From Cetobacterium sp. NK01 (GTDB lineage Bacteria > Fusobacteriota > Fusobacteriia > Fusobacteriales > Fusobacteriaceae), in NCBI RefSeq assembly GCF_024506395.1, contig NZ_JANIBO010000002.1:186001-250000 (forward strand): a stretch of 64,000 nt of DNA, given 5' to 3'. Below, in pieces: positions 45,182 to 55,248 of this stretch (the first letter of the stretch is position 1; the number at the start of each line of letters is the position of its first letter). The notes beneath the pieces were generated by a model. The model was given only the letters and a program-made list of their open reading frames with translations. It was not told the DNA's origin and did not search any database. The translations under genes were made by a program, and so were the position numbers.

Positions 45182-46234
45182 ATGGGTAAAGATAGTTTTT
45201 ATATAAAACTTGTTAGAGATAATATAATTCATAATTTCAATTATATCAAAATGAGCACTCAAAAAGAAATCATAGCTGTTGTTAAAGCAAATGCTTATGG
45301 TCATGGTTTAAAAGAAGTAGTTCCTATTTTGGTGGACGCTGGATGTACTTATTTTGCTGTTGCTAGAGAGTCAGAGGCTTTTGAAATACTTTCATTAAAC
45401 ATCTCCAAAATTAAAATTTTAATTTTTGAAACTATTGAAAATTTCTCTCTTTTAAAAAATTTTAAAAATTTAGAAATGGTTGTAAATAGTATAGAGGAAC
45501 TTCAAGAGTTGATTAGAATTAAAGTAGATCCTTTACAACTCCATTTAAAATTTGATTTTGGTTTTGCTAGAAATGGTTTTACTGAAAAGGAGATTGAAGT
45601 TGTTAAAAATATTATTATAAATAATAATATCCATTTTCAAGGAGCTATGACTCATTTTTTTAGTTCCAATACTGAAGAAACTATTAGCGTACAAAATAAA
45701 TTTTTAGATTCAATTGAATACATTGGTAAAGAGTACTTTAATATTATTCACTCTCAAAATAGTGCTGCAACTCTTTTGGGATTAGGTGACGGTTCTACCC
45801 ATGTAAGATGTGGAATTAGCTTACTGGGGATGCTAGATCCTGGAATTTATAATAATAATATCAAACGTTCTTGGTCTCTTTCCGGCCCCATATATGATAT
45901 AAAAGATTTTTCAAGTTTAAATTTTATTGGATACGAACGTATTAAAAATATACCCGTAGAAAACTATCATAAGGTTGCTAAAATTAAACTTGGATATGGT
46001 GATGGCTTTTCTAAAAAAAATACAAATATTTTATGTCATGTAAATAGTAAAGAGTTTCCTATCATTCATATTAGTATGGATACTTCTTTTATTCTTGTTG
46101 ATGATTCCATAAAAACAGGAGATTTAGTTGAAGTTTATAGAGATTTTGAAAAATCTAATGACTTTTTGAAAATGGATCACTATGAATATACTACCCTTAT
46201 TAATAACAGAATTCCACGAGTTGTTATTAAATAA
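45182..46234 (+). CDS. alr: alanine racemase
   Basis: 350 residues, fold-type III PLP enzyme. PLP lysine K35 in AVVKANAYGHG; FDFGFARNGF and HSQNSAAT match racemase segments; the C-terminal domain has KLGYGDGF with the second catalytic Tyr, and MDTSFI at the entry site. Supplies D-alanine for cell wall. GGGGGAATTTTA precedes the ATG. Slightly shorter than usual (~370). Confidence 0.92.
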   Translation: MGKDSFYIKLVRDNIIHNFNYIKMSTQKEIIAVVKANAYGHGLKEVVPILVDAGCTYFAVARESEAFEILSLNISKIKILIFETIENFSLLKNFKNLEMVVNSIEELQELIRIKVDPLQLHLKFDFGFARNGFTEKEIEVVKNIIINNNIHFQGAMTHFFSSNTEETISVQNKFLDSIEYIGKEYFNIIHSQNSAATLLGLGDGSTHVRCGISLLGMLDPGIYNNNIKRSWSLSGPIYDIKDFSSLNFIGYERIKNIPVENYHKVAKIKLGYGDGFSKKNTNILCHVNSKEFPIIHISMDTSFILVDDSIKTGDLVEVYRDFEKSNDFLKMDHYEYTTLINNRIPRVVIK

Positions 46235-46296
46235 TTAAAAAAGATTTTTCCCTCAACATTGGTATAATAAATTAAGTATCTTGTGGAGGTGTTAAT

Positions 46297-46908
46297 ATGA
46301 ATTTTAAAGACGTTGTTACCAAAAGAAGAAGTGTTAATTTTTTTGATCCAAATAAAGAGCTTGATTTAAAACTTTTTGAAGAGATTATAAATGAAGCAGT
46401 TCTAGCTCCTTCTGCCTTTAATCTGCAACCATGGGAAATTATTGCCGTTCGATCTTCTGAAGCTAAAGAAAAACTATTTACAGCTTGTAATCAGCCTAAG
46501 ATAAAAGAAGCATCTATGACTCTTATATTAGTTGGAGATACTTTTGGATATGGTAGGGATAATCCTATGTGGAATATTAAAATTGATTTAGGATTAAAAG
46601 AAGAAAAAGTTGGGCAACTTATTAATATGTGTGAAACTGTTTTATACCCTACTGAAGTTAAAAGAAATGCTATGGCTGTAAGAGACGTATCTCTTTTAGC
46701 TATGACTTTAATGCTTTGTGCCAAAGATCACGGTGTTGATACTCATCCTATGATTGGTTTTAACGAAGAAAAAGTTAAGGAATTGTTTAATATTGATGAG
46801 GATAAAACTGTTGTAATGTTACTATCAATAGGATATTTTGATGAAACTAAGACTCTTAACCCAAGAGAAAAAAGACTTAATTTCAATGAAATTTGTACAG
46901 TTGTATAA
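46297..46908 (+). CDS. nitroreductase-family FMN oxidoreductase
   Basis: 203 residues. KRRSVNFFDPNKELD (FMN-binding Arg pair), APSAFNLQPWEIIAV and the C-terminal HPMIGFNEEKVKELF are the usual nitroreductase segments. NAD(P)H-dependent reduction of nitro compounds or quinones; natural substrate unknown. Ends in a strong terminator. Confidence 0.92.
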   Translation: MNFKDVVTKRRSVNFFDPNKELDLKLFEEIINEAVLAPSAFNLQPWEIIAVRSSEAKEKLFTACNQPKIKEASMTLILVGDTFGYGRDNPMWNIKIDLGLKEEKVGQLINMCETVLYPTEVKRNAMAVRDVSLLAMTLMLCAKDHGVDTHPMIGFNEEKVKELFNIDEDKTVVMLLSIGYFDETKTLNPREKRLNFNEICTVV

Positions 46909-46912
46909 AATA

Positions 46913-46944
46913 AAAAGCAAGGAAATTTCTACTTCCTTGCTTTT
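46913..46944. terminator. bidirectional terminator
   Basis: Stem AAAAGCAAGGAA/TTCCTTGCTTTT with an 8-base loop between converging genes. Confidence 0.85.
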
Positions 46945-46951
46945 CTTTATT

Positions 46952-48139
46952 TTAATAATTTTTTAGCGCTCTCTCTATTCTTTCTAAAGCTTTTTCTAAA
47001 ATAGATCTATGACAAGCAAAATTTAATCTTATAAATCCAACTCCCTCATTTCCAAAAATTTCTCCACCATCTATTACAATTTTAGCTTCTTGTTCTAACT
47101 TAACTTTTAATTCTTCATTTGTTAAATTTAATGATCTTAAATCTATCCAAGCCAAATATGTTCCTTCTAAAGGTAAGCATTTTATTTTAGGCAATTTTTC
47201 TTCTAAATATTTTTTTAAATATAGATAATTTTCTTCTAAATACACTATTAGATTTTCTAGCCATTTTTCACCCTCAGCAGAATAACAACATTCAACTCCT
47301 ATTGCTCCAAAAATATTTGGAGATGGTTTTGAACCAACTTTAAGCATTTCATTTATGAATTTTTCTCTTAAGTTATTGTTTGGAATAATTATATTTGATG
47401 CCTTTAATCCTGCTAAATTAAATGTTTTACTTATTGAAGTACAAACTACCAAATAATTTTTTATATCATCATTTAAAGTTCCCATCGATGTGAAATTATT
47501 ATTAAATAGTATTAAATCGCTATGAATTTCATCTGAAATTAATATTTTTTTATATTTTAAACACAATGTTACAATTCTTTCTAACTCATCTTTTTTCCAA
47601 ACTCTTCCAACTGGGTTATGAGGATTACATAAAATCATCATTTTATTTTTAGGTTCTTTTAATTTTTCTTCTAAATCATCAAAATCCATCTCATATCTAT
47701 CACCTATTAATTTTAATGGATTATTTATTACATTTCTTGCATTAAGTTCTACTGAACCTCTAAATGGAGGATAAACTGGATTTTGAACTATCACTCCGTC
47801 TCCAACTTCAGTAAACGCTTTTACTGCATAACATAATGCTGGTACAACTCCACTTGTAGGAACTATCCACGATTGATTTATATCCCAATTATTTTTATTT
47901 TTTAACCAAAGTTTAATACTTTCAAAATAAGATTCTTTTGCAATATTATAACCAAATACCCCATGCTCAATTCTTTCTATTAAAGCTTTTTGAACAAATT
48001 CTGGAGCTTTAAAATCCATATCTGCAACCCACATAGGAATGCTACTTTCATCTACATAAGATGCCATTTCATACATTCCTTTCAAATCCCATTTTCTTGA
48101 ATCGCTTCCTTTTCTTTCAACATAGTCATTAAAACTCAT
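46952..48139 (-). CDS. MalY/PatB-type cystathionine beta-lyase / aminotransferase
   Basis: 395 residues from ATG (a GTG directly before it is less likely). Fold-type I PLP enzyme: WVADMDFKAPEFVQKAL, GVVPALCYAVKAFTE, NPHNPVGRVW, SDEIHSDLI and the PLP lysine in SISKTFNLAGLKAS. MalY/PatB enzymes split C-S bonds of cystathionine or cysteine to pyruvate, ammonia and thiol, possibly producing H2S. Eighteen bases after the acetyltransferase gene; likely co-transcribed. Confidence 0.92.
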   Translation of the reverse strand: MSFNDYVERKGSDSRKWDLKGMYEMASYVDESSIPMWVADMDFKAPEFVQKALIERIEHGVFGYNIAKESYFESIKLWLKNKNNWDINQSWIVPTSGVVPALCYAVKAFTEVGDGVIVQNPVYPPFRGSVELNARNVINNPLKLIGDRYEMDFDDLEEKLKEPKNKMMILCNPHNPVGRVWKKDELERIVTLCLKYKKILISDEIHSDLILFNNNFTSMGTLNDDIKNYLVVCTSISKTFNLAGLKASNIIIPNNNLREKFINEMLKVGSKPSPNIFGAIGVECCYSAEGEKWLENLIVYLEENYLYLKKYLEEKLPKIKCLPLEGTYLAWIDLRSLNLTNEELKVKLEQEAKIVIDGGEIFGNEGVGFIRLNFACHRSILEKALERIERALKNY

Positions 48140-48157
48140 CACTTCACTTCCCCTTTA

Positions 48158-48733
48158 TTAATTTATTCCAAACTCTTTAGGATATTCAACTAATCCCTTT
48201 ACATTAGATAAAGCTCCTGGATAAAGTTCAATTGCCATAAAATTTTCATCTGGAACTTCAATAGGACAGTTTATTCCCCATTTCGAAGCAGGCTCATAAC
48301 CAAATTTTTTATAATAATCTGGATGACCCAAAACCACAACTCCTTTATATCCTAAATCCTTTGCTATTTTATGTCCTTTTTCTACTAAACTTTTCCCTAT
48401 ACCTTTTTTTTGAAATCTTGGTAATACTGCTAATGGTGCTAAAGCTAATAAGGTTTCATTTCCTACTTTTACTTTTGTAAAAAGTATATATCCTACTATC
48501 ATACCTTTAAATTTTGCAGTTAAAGATAACTCTTTTATAAATGCATCACTCTTTAATAGATCTTTTACCAATTTATGTTCATTGTGATCTGAAAACTTTT
48601 CTCTAATAAATGTTTTTTGTACCATTTCACAGACTAAATCCTCTTCTGTCATCTTTTTATATTTCTTTTTTTGAAAAATATAAACTGCTAAACTTCCTAG
48701 AACAAAAAATAGTACTCCTAATATTACGTTCAT
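48158..48733 (-). CDS. GNAT N-acetyltransferase with N-terminal membrane helix
   Basis: 191 residues. Residues 1-20 form a hydrophobic segment (NVILGVLFFVLGSLAVYIF), then a GNAT domain with ALAPLAVLPRFQKKGIGKSLVEKG (motif A, acetyl-CoA pyrophosphate loop) and VVLGHPDYYKKFGYEPA, typical of the YhbS type. The membrane anchor is unusual for the family but is in frame and has GGAGGGGGAAT before the ATG. Confidence 0.85.
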   Translation of the reverse strand: MNVILGVLFFVLGSLAVYIFQKKKYKKMTEEDLVCEMVQKTFIREKFSDHNEHKLVKDLLKSDAFIKELSLTAKFKGMIVGYILFTKVKVGNETLLALAPLAVLPRFQKKGIGKSLVEKGHKIAKDLGYKGVVVLGHPDYYKKFGYEPASKWGINCPIEVPDENFMAIELYPGALSNVKGLVEYPKEFGIN

Positions 48734-48873
48734 ATTCCCCCTCCTAATTTTTTTATTATATATTTATATATACCATAATAGCAAATAGAAATCCTTTTTC
48801 CAAGTTGTTTTTAATTTACATTTTTTTATTTAACTGTTATACTGTGAAAAATACATTATTGGGAGGTTTTATC

Positions 48874-49491
48874 TTGAAAGCTTTGATTGTTGTTGATATT
48901 CAAAATGATTTTTGTGAAGGAGGATCTTTAGCTGTTAAAAATGCAGCTAGTATTATTCCAATAGCTAATAGGGTTATTAGTTATTTTGCTAAAAACAATG
49001 ATTTTATTGTTGCCACAATGGATTGGCATCCATCTAACCACAAAAGTTTTGCTAAAAACTCCAACGGTATTGTAGGGGAGCTTGGCACTCTAAATAATCT
49101 CCCACAAATTTGGTGGCCTGAGCATTGTGTTCAAGAAAGTTTTGGAGCTGATTTTCATCCGAATCTTATAAAAATTGAAAATATTATTTATAAAGGAACT
49201 AATCCTGAAATAGATTCTTATAGCGGATTTTTTGATAATGGAAAATTAAAAAATACAGAACTTTTAAATCTTTTAAAAGCCAATAATATCTCTGAACTTT
49301 TTGTATTAGGTCTAGCTACAGATTATTGTGTTAAATATACTGTTTTAGACGCCTTAGAACTAGGATTTAAAGTTAGTGTTATTGAAGATGGATGCAAAGG
49401 TGTAAACTTATCATCAGAAGACTCTTTTAAAGCACTTAAAGAAATGGAAAAAAAAGGTGCAAAAATAATAAAAAGTGACGATTTAATATAA
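48874..49491 (+). CDS. pncA: nicotinamidase
   Basis: 205 residues from a TTG start, 7 bases after GGGAGG; an upstream ATG 23 codons away has no site. KALIVVDIQNDFCEGGSLAV carries the catalytic Asp, TMDWHPSNHKSF the metal ligands, and LGLATDYCVKYT the nucleophilic Cys. Converts nicotinamide to nicotinate for NAD salvage. Confidence 0.92.
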   Translation: MKALIVVDIQNDFCEGGSLAVKNAASIIPIANRVISYFAKNNDFIVATMDWHPSNHKSFAKNSNGIVGELGTLNNLPQIWWPEHCVQESFGADFHPNLIKIENIIYKGTNPEIDSYSGFFDNGKLKNTELLNLLKANNISELFVLGLATDYCVKYTVLDALELGFKVSVIEDGCKGVNLSSEDSFKALKEMEKKGAKIIKSDDLI

Positions 49492-49507
49492 TCGTCACTT
49501 TATTTTT
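49472..49507. terminator. bidirectional terminator
   Basis: Stem AAAGTGACGATT/AATCGTCACTTT with T run, between converging genes. Confidence 0.85.
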
Positions 49508-51129
49508 TAAAACTCTTCTAATCTTCTTTCATACATATAATTACTAAAAGTAATATCATAAACTTGTAATACTTCTAGATAATCTCTAAATAAAGATTTT
49601 ACAAGAAGTGGAATCTCATCTATTGGTAAAATTAAATTTGGAATTTCAAATGCTAATGATTGAATAGATTCTGTTAGAATACCTCCCATGTAAACTTGCA
49701 TACAATCTACTAATTTATCATTTATCTTCTTTTTTAATCCTATAAATCCTAATGGTGCCACAGGCACTCCAGCACAAGAACTAGGACATCCTGAAATTCT
49801 AATATTTTTTGCTTCTTTAAATATTATTTTTCTATATTGAGGAAATTCTTTTGCAAGATCATCTAATTCGTCTCCTATTTCGTCAGCTATCGAAGCTGAA
49901 TCTTGAACTCCAATCATACAAACTTTTGCCCCAACACACGCTCTAATTTGTCCTCTTATAGATATAGTTTGTGTTACTATTTCTGGAATTTGTTCATTTA
50001 AATATTTATAAATATAAGGAATAGCTGATCTATGAACTAATGGAATAACTAAATTTTGATTTATTGTAGCTCTTATTGTTGGAGTATTTATATCTTTCAT
50101 TAACACATAAAGTTTTTCTATATCTGTTGCTGTTAAATCTCCATTTTTTACATATAAAACTAAAGAAACTACATCTTTGAATTTAGTATCTTTTGTACAA
50201 ATATCTTTCCATAAATTGAATACCTCAGAATTTTCAACTGTATCAAAATGTTTTAACTCTCTTATTTTCTTTTCATAATTTATTTTAGATATTTTCCCAT
50301 TTTTTATATTTTCTTTTTCAAAATAATCTAAATACAGTTTTTTAAAACCTTCAAATCCCATTTTTTCAACTAGAAATCTTAATCTAGCTTGCATTCTATT
50401 AACTCTATCTCCACGATCATAGAATAAATCTATTAAAGCTTTTACTGCTCTTAGTAAATCCTCTTCAGGCAAAAATTCTATTAAAACATGACCTATTTTA
50501 CTTCCTCTTCCCATTCCTCCACCACAATAAACTTTAAATCCTCTTTCACCATTTATCTCTTTTGCTACAAATCCCATATCTTGAACAGCCATAACAAACT
50601 CGTCATCTAATGAATTTGAAAATCCAATTTTTAATTTTCTTCCAAAATCAAAAGCTTTATCCATGAAAAAGACTTCGTTTTCAACCATTCTAGCATACGG
50701 CATTACATCAAAAATATTTCTTTTATCCACTCCTGTATATGTTGAAACTAAAATACTTCTAAAAGTATTTCCACCTCCACCTCTAAAATACATCTCTTTT
50801 GAATTACACTGTTCTATTGTCTCTTTTACTTTTTCAAAATCAACTTCATGCAGTTGATAATTTTGTCTTGTAGAAAGATGCAAATACGGAATTTCTTCTC
50901 TCTCCATTATATTTGCCAATGATTTAAATTTCTCAATTGAAAGCTCTCCACCTACAGCTTTTAATCTTAACATCATTTTTTTACCTTTTTGCTCATAAAT
51001 TCCAAATTTTGATCCTCTTTTTTTTAAATCTGCTGATTTTAAATTATTATTTGAGTATTCTGTTATACCTTCTTGAAGTTCTAAATATTCTTTTTCAATG
51101 TCTTTTAATTTTTCTTCAATTCTTTCCAT
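49507..51129 (-). CDS. assimilatory siroheme sulfite/nitrite reductase
   Basis: 540 residues, full-length with two ferredoxin-like half domains and two siroheme/Fe-S domains: GGGGNTFRS-type start FRGGGGNTFRSI, GGGMGRGSKIGHVLIEF, RMQARLRFLVEKMG, and the cluster ligands CVGAKVC (Cx5C) with GCPSSC (Cx3C). Ferredoxin-type enzyme of sulfite or nitrite reduction; the choice cannot be made from sequence alone. Single gene. Contrast with the half-size protein at 3 kb. Confidence 0.88.
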   Translation of the reverse strand: MERIEEKLKDIEKEYLELQEGITEYSNNNLKSADLKKRGSKFGIYEQKGKKMMLRLKAVGGELSIEKFKSLANIMEREEIPYLHLSTRQNYQLHEVDFEKVKETIEQCNSKEMYFRGGGGNTFRSILVSTYTGVDKRNIFDVMPYARMVENEVFFMDKAFDFGRKLKIGFSNSLDDEFVMAVQDMGFVAKEINGERGFKVYCGGGMGRGSKIGHVLIEFLPEEDLLRAVKALIDLFYDRGDRVNRMQARLRFLVEKMGFEGFKKLYLDYFEKENIKNGKISKINYEKKIRELKHFDTVENSEVFNLWKDICTKDTKFKDVVSLVLYVKNGDLTATDIEKLYVLMKDINTPTIRATINQNLVIPLVHRSAIPYIYKYLNEQIPEIVTQTISIRGQIRACVGAKVCMIGVQDSASIADEIGDELDDLAKEFPQYRKIIFKEAKNIRISGCPSSCAGVPVAPLGFIGLKKKINDKLVDCMQVYMGGILTESIQSLAFEIPNLILPIDEIPLLVKSLFRDYLEVLQVYDITFSNYMYERRLEEF

Positions 51130-51232
51130 TTCTTTACCTCTTTCTCAAAATTTAGTAATATCATTTTCTTCAAAATTTCTTCTTTTTTCCTTTTTAATAA
51201 ATTTTTAATTTATTTTTTTAAAAAAATAAAGT

Positions 51233-51261
51233 TTGACTTTAATTTGTATTTAGTGTATATT
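51233..51261 (+). promoter_or_regulatory. promoter of the D-threonine-aldolase-like gene
   Basis: TTGACT, 17-base spacer, TATATT, about 30 bases before the ATG. Confidence 0.75.
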
Positions 51262-51291
51262 TTATTAGAAATTAAATTGGAGGTTTTTATT

Positions 51292-52410
51292 ATGAATAAA
51301 AAAAATATAGCATCACTTACAACGCCTAGTTTTTTGGTTAATCTTTCTACTCTTGAAAATAATATAAATAAATATCAAAAATTAGCTGATGAAAACTCTG
51401 TTGAATTGTTTCCAATGTTAAAAACTCATAAAAGTAGTGAAATCACAAAAATGCAAATTGATAAAGGTGCAAAAGGAGTTTTAGTTGGTACTTTAGATGA
51501 AGCTGAAAAAGTTATCAAAAAAAGTGGAGTTAAAAAAGTTATGCTTGCTTATCCTGTTATTGGAGATACGAATTTAGATAGAGTAATCAATCTTAGCAAA
51601 GAATGTGATCTTTTTGTTGCTTTTGACAATGAAATTCCTGCGATAGAACTTTCTAAAAAATTAAATAATACTAAAATTAATTATCAGATAATTATAAATA
51701 GTGGTCTAAATAGATTTGGAGTTTCTCCTGAGGATAGTGTTTTACTATACAATACACTAAAAAAATATCCAAATCTTGTTTTTAAAGGAATTTCAACTCA
51801 CACAGGACAAGTTTATGGTTTTTCTAAAGATTATATAAATAAAATAACTGAAAAAGAGATTAGTACAATGACTTTAGCAAAAAAGCTTTTAATTGAAAAT
51901 GGAGCTGACGTTGAATTTGTAGCTACTGGAACCACTCCTACCTTTGAAAGTGCTATTAAATCATCTGAAATAACAATTTCTAGACCTGGAAACTATGTAT
52001 TTTTTGATGCAATACAAGTTGCATTAGGTGCTGCTACAGAAGATGATTGTGCATTAAGTGTTCTAGCTACAGTGGTATCTCATCCTTCTGAAGATTTATT
52101 TATCTTAGATTGTGGTAGCAAATGTTTAGGTCTTGATCAAGGAGCTCACGGTAATTCATTAACTAAAGGATTTGGAATAATTAAAAATCATCCTGAACTT
52201 ACTATTATTGGTTTATCTGAAGAAGTTGCAAAAGTAAAAAAGGAAGGATCTACAACTCTAAAAATTGGTGATAAAATTGAGATTATACCTAATCACTCTT
52301 GTTCTGCTGCTAATATGACAAATTATTTAATTGGTCATAGATCTGGAGTTATTGAAAAGATTATTGAAGTTGATATTAGAGGTAATTCTAGAAAGATTTG
52401 TATTGATTAA
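51292..52410 (+). CDS. D-threonine aldolase / D-serine dehydratase-like PLP enzyme
   Basis: 372 residues from the ATG after TTGGAGG; sixteen in-frame codons upstream overlap the promoter. Fold-type III barrel: TPSFLVNLSTLENNINKYQ, PMLKTHKS with the PLP lysine, NSGLNRFGV, STHTGQVYG, and the C-terminal metal motif PNHSCSAANM (HxC). Such enzymes cleave D-threonine to glycine and acetaldehyde, or dehydrate D-serine. Which reaction is uncertain. Confidence 0.88.
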   Translation: MNKKNIASLTTPSFLVNLSTLENNINKYQKLADENSVELFPMLKTHKSSEITKMQIDKGAKGVLVGTLDEAEKVIKKSGVKKVMLAYPVIGDTNLDRVINLSKECDLFVAFDNEIPAIELSKKLNNTKINYQIIINSGLNRFGVSPEDSVLLYNTLKKYPNLVFKGISTHTGQVYGFSKDYINKITEKEISTMTLAKKLLIENGADVEFVATGTTPTFESAIKSSEITISRPGNYVFFDAIQVALGAATEDDCALSVLATVVSHPSEDLFILDCGSKCLGLDQGAHGNSLTKGFGIIKNHPELTIIGLSEEVAKVKKEGSTTLKIGDKIEIIPNHSCSAANMTNYLIGHRSGVIEKIIEVDIRGNSRKICID

Positions 52411-52449
52411 TTACTTTTTAATATTCTCTATTTATTTTATAAAAATATA

Positions 52450-52476
52450 AAAGGCGAAAAAATTTTCGCCTTTTTC
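52450..52476. terminator. bidirectional terminator
   Basis: Stem AAAGGCGAAAA/TTTTCGCCTTT with T run. Confidence 0.85.
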
Positions 52477-52485
52477 TTTATATCA

Positions 52486-52896
52486 TTATTTTAAACTTTT
52501 ATTAATTTTTTTGTTTTCCTTATATTGTAAAGTTGATCCATCTTTTAAAGTAAAAATTAATATATCATCTTCTATTCTAACTGTTTCAACTGTATCTAAT
52601 TTTTGTAAATATTCTGTTTCCATTTTCATAACTTTATCTGATCCAGCCATTAAAGTTGATCCTAATTTTTCTAATTTTATTTTATTTCCTTTTTTCTCAT
52701 ATCTTCCAAAATAATTATTCAGTCCAGAGAATCCATAAAAGTTATGTTCGTCAAAACCTATTAATACATTTGGAATAGAATTTTCTTGAATCAAAATATA
52801 TTCCTTTCCTACTAATCTTTTATTTTTTGTTGTTAAGCTTGAACATCCTCCAAATAAAACTGAAATCATTAATAGTAGTCCTAAGATTTTCTTCAT
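52486..52896 (-). CDS. META-domain-like lipoprotein
   Basis: 136 residues. Signal peptide KKILGLLLMISVLFGGC with lipobox FGGC (Cys 18). The mature part resembles a META/HslJ domain: IGFDEHNFYGFSGLNNYFGRYEKKGNKIKLEKLGSTLMA, with the typical N.Y.G.Y pattern. Surface or outer-membrane lipoprotein of unknown role. Its start codon shares a base with the lgt stop, so the two are co-translated. Confidence 0.82.
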   Translation of the reverse strand: MKKILGLLLMISVLFGGCSSLTTKNKRLVGKEYILIQENSIPNVLIGFDEHNFYGFSGLNNYFGRYEKKGNKIKLEKLGSTLMAGSDKVMKMETEYLQKLDTVETVRIEDDILIFTLKDGSTLQYKENKKINKSLK

Positions 52897-53768
52897 TATT
52901 TATCACTCCCTGATTTTTTATTAATAACTATTATAATTATTGTAGCAATTAACAACATTATAAAACTCACAACATGTGGGGCTCTAAAACCATATAACAT
53001 TAAATCTTCTGCTCTAAAGAAACTTACAATTATACGATTTATACTATAAATTATTATATATGCCCACCATATAGTTCCTGTAGCATAGTTTTTATTTCTC
53101 ATAAAGAAATACAAAAAAAAGAAACCAATAAAATTAAGTCCTGCTTCATATAGCATTGCTGGATGAAGTGGTAAATTTGGAAATTCTGCTCCTGCTGGGG
53201 ATGATGTTGGGAATACTAATCCCCAAGGTACTAACTCTTTATATTGTGCTTTTTCAGATAAACTCATCAAATTATAATTATTATACCATTGGTAAAAACT
53301 TGGCTTTAAATTAAATATTACTTTTAACGGTGTAAAAGTAGGTACTCCATGAACTTCTCCATTTGCTAAATTTCCAAATCTTCCAATTCCTTGTCCTAGA
53401 AGAAGTAATGGTGCTACCATATCTCCTAATAAAAAAGGGTTTAATTTTTTTCTATGTGCGTATATTAGAGTTCCTATAAATCCTCCTAATATACCACCAT
53501 GAATTGCCATTCCACCTTTCCACACAGCTATTATATCTTGTGGGTGAGAAAAATAATAACTATAGTTAAATAATACATAGTATAATCTTCCTCCTAATAA
53601 ACCTGATAACATAGCTACAAAAGCATAGTCTTCTATAACATTTTTTGTAATTCCTTTTTTAACAGCTTCTTTTTTTAATAGCTCTATTCCTATAAAAAAC
53701 GCTATTGCATAGCATAGTCCATAATAGCTTAATTTAAAACTTCCTATTTGTAAAAATATTGGATTCAT
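52896..53768 (-). CDS. lgt: prolipoprotein diacylglyceryl transferase
   Basis: 290 residues, seven membrane segments. Lgt signature GRFGNLANGEVHG with the catalytic Arg, preceded by GKGMAIHGGILGGFIG-type WKGGMAIHGGILGG. Transfers diacylglycerol to the lipobox Cys of prolipoproteins at the inner membrane. The next gene of the pair encodes such a lipoprotein. Confidence 0.96.
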   Translation of the reverse strand: MNPIFLQIGSFKLSYYGLCYAIAFFIGIELLKKEAVKKGITKNVIEDYAFVAMLSGLLGGRLYYVLFNYSYYFSHPQDIIAVWKGGMAIHGGILGGFIGTLIYAHRKKLNPFLLGDMVAPLLLLGQGIGRFGNLANGEVHGVPTFTPLKVIFNLKPSFYQWYNNYNLMSLSEKAQYKELVPWGLVFPTSSPAGAEFPNLPLHPAMLYEAGLNFIGFFFLYFFMRNKNYATGTIWWAYIIIYSINRIIVSFFRAEDLMLYGFRAPHVVSFIMLLIATIIIIVINKKSGSDK

Positions 53769-53954
53769 ATAAAATCTCCCTATTTGTAATTTTTGTGTAT
53801 CTAGCTTTAGATTGATTATATCACCACTTGTAATTTTCGTAAAACTTTTTTTATTTTTTTCTACATTATTTAATTATCCACTGTGCTTTTTATATTTTTT
53901 TTGTATAGTTTTTGTTAACCTATATTTAATTATTGTTTATTTTTGCAATTATAG

Positions 53955-53983
53955 TTGAATTTTTAGAAGTTTTAGATTAAAAT
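53955..53983 (+). promoter_or_regulatory. promoter of the flavodiiron protein gene
   Basis: TTGAAT, 17-base spacer, TAAAAT, about 40 bases before the ATG. The rest of the 255-base gap to lgt is AT-rich and I see no gene, terminator or operator in it. Confidence 0.6.
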
Positions 53984-54023
53984 ATAGTGAGTTAATATAT
54001 ATTAAAATATCAAGGAGGAAAAT

Positions 54024-55235
54024 ATGCATTATCATGCGCCTATTACAGAAAAAGTTTTCTGGATTGGAACTAACGATAGAAAAACTGAAAGATTTGAAAA
54101 TTACTTGCCATTACCGCAAGGTGTTGCTTATAACTCGTACTTAATAAACGATGAAAAAACTTGTATAATTGATACAGTTGACTTCTCTACTGCTGGGTTA
54201 TTTATTGAAAAGATAAATGGAATATTAAAAGGAAAGGCTCTAGATTACATTATAGTTAATCATATGGAGCCAGATCACTCTGGTTCTTTAGGTGAAGTTA
54301 TGGCTCACTTCCCTGAAGCTAAACTTATTGGAAACGTAATCACATTAAAGATGATTAAAGCTTTTATTCCTGATTTTGATGAATCAAAATTTATATGTAT
54401 AAAAGAAGGAGATCAGTTAAGTTTAGGTCATCATACTTTAACTTTTGCTATGGTCCCTATGGTTCACTGGCCTGAATCAATGGTTACATACGATATGACT
54501 GATAAAATTTTATTCTCTAATGACGCTTTTGGAAGTTTCGGAACTTTAGATGGTGGAATTTTTGACGACGAAATTAACTTCTCTTTTTATGAAGATGAGA
54601 TGAGAAGATATTACTCTAATATTGTAGGGAAATATGGTCCTCAAGTTTTAAATGCTATAAATAAATTAGGAGGACTTGAAATAAAATATATTTGTCCTTC
54701 ACATGGAATTTTATGGAGAAAAGATATCTCTGTTGTTATTAATCACTTTGCAAATTGGGCAAGTTTTACCCCTGAAGAAGAAGGAGTTGTAATTGTTTAC
54801 GGTACTCTTTATGGAACAACTGCAAAAATGGCAAATGTTATTGCTAGAGAACTAGCTTGGAATGGAATTAAAAATATAAAAATATACGATGCTTCAAAAA
54901 CTGATCACTCTTATATTATTAGCGATATTTGGAAATATAAAGGGCTTATTATTGGATCTGCAGCTCATAACAATGATGTTTATCCTGTTTTACAAGGACT
55001 TTTACATAAATTAAGAAATTACGGTTTAAAAAATAGATATCTTGGAATTTTCGGAAATATGCTATGGAGCGGTGGAGGAGTAAGAGGAATACAGGCTTTT
55101 GCTGATGCTCTTCCTGGTTTAGAGGTTATTGCTGATGCTGTTGAAGCTAAGGGAGAACCAACTCTAGAGGATCAAAGAAAATTAGAAAATATTGCTAAAG
55201 CTATGGCTGAAAAATTAAAAAGCGAGAGACAATAG
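54024..55235 (+). CDS. A-type flavodiiron protein (FprA-like)
   Basis: 403 residues. Metallo-beta-lactamase domain with diiron ligands H80, E82, D84 and H85 (NHMEPDHSG), VHWPES, NDAFGSFG and CPSHGILW. Flavodoxin domain from ~255 (VIVYGTLYGTTAKMANVIA, phosphate loop). Reduces O2 to water or NO to N2O, protecting anaerobic enzymes such as the hydrogenases. AAGGAGG at good distance; single gene. Confidence 0.95.
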   Translation: MHYHAPITEKVFWIGTNDRKTERFENYLPLPQGVAYNSYLINDEKTCIIDTVDFSTAGLFIEKINGILKGKALDYIIVNHMEPDHSGSLGEVMAHFPEAKLIGNVITLKMIKAFIPDFDESKFICIKEGDQLSLGHHTLTFAMVPMVHWPESMVTYDMTDKILFSNDAFGSFGTLDGGIFDDEINFSFYEDEMRRYYSNIVGKYGPQVLNAINKLGGLEIKYICPSHGILWRKDISVVINHFANWASFTPEEEGVVIVYGTLYGTTAKMANVIARELAWNGIKNIKIYDASKTDHSYIISDIWKYKGLIIGSAAHNNDVYPVLQGLLHKLRNYGLKNRYLGIFGNMLWSGGGVRGIQAFADALPGLEVIADAVEAKGEPTLEDQRKLENIAKAMAEKLKSERQ

Positions 55236-55248
55236 TATCTAAAACTTT

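Noticed and set aside
53769-54023. A leader peptide or operator before the flavodiiron gene
   Set aside because: Only AT-rich sequence and a simple promoter; no frame with a ribosome site and no clear palindrome.
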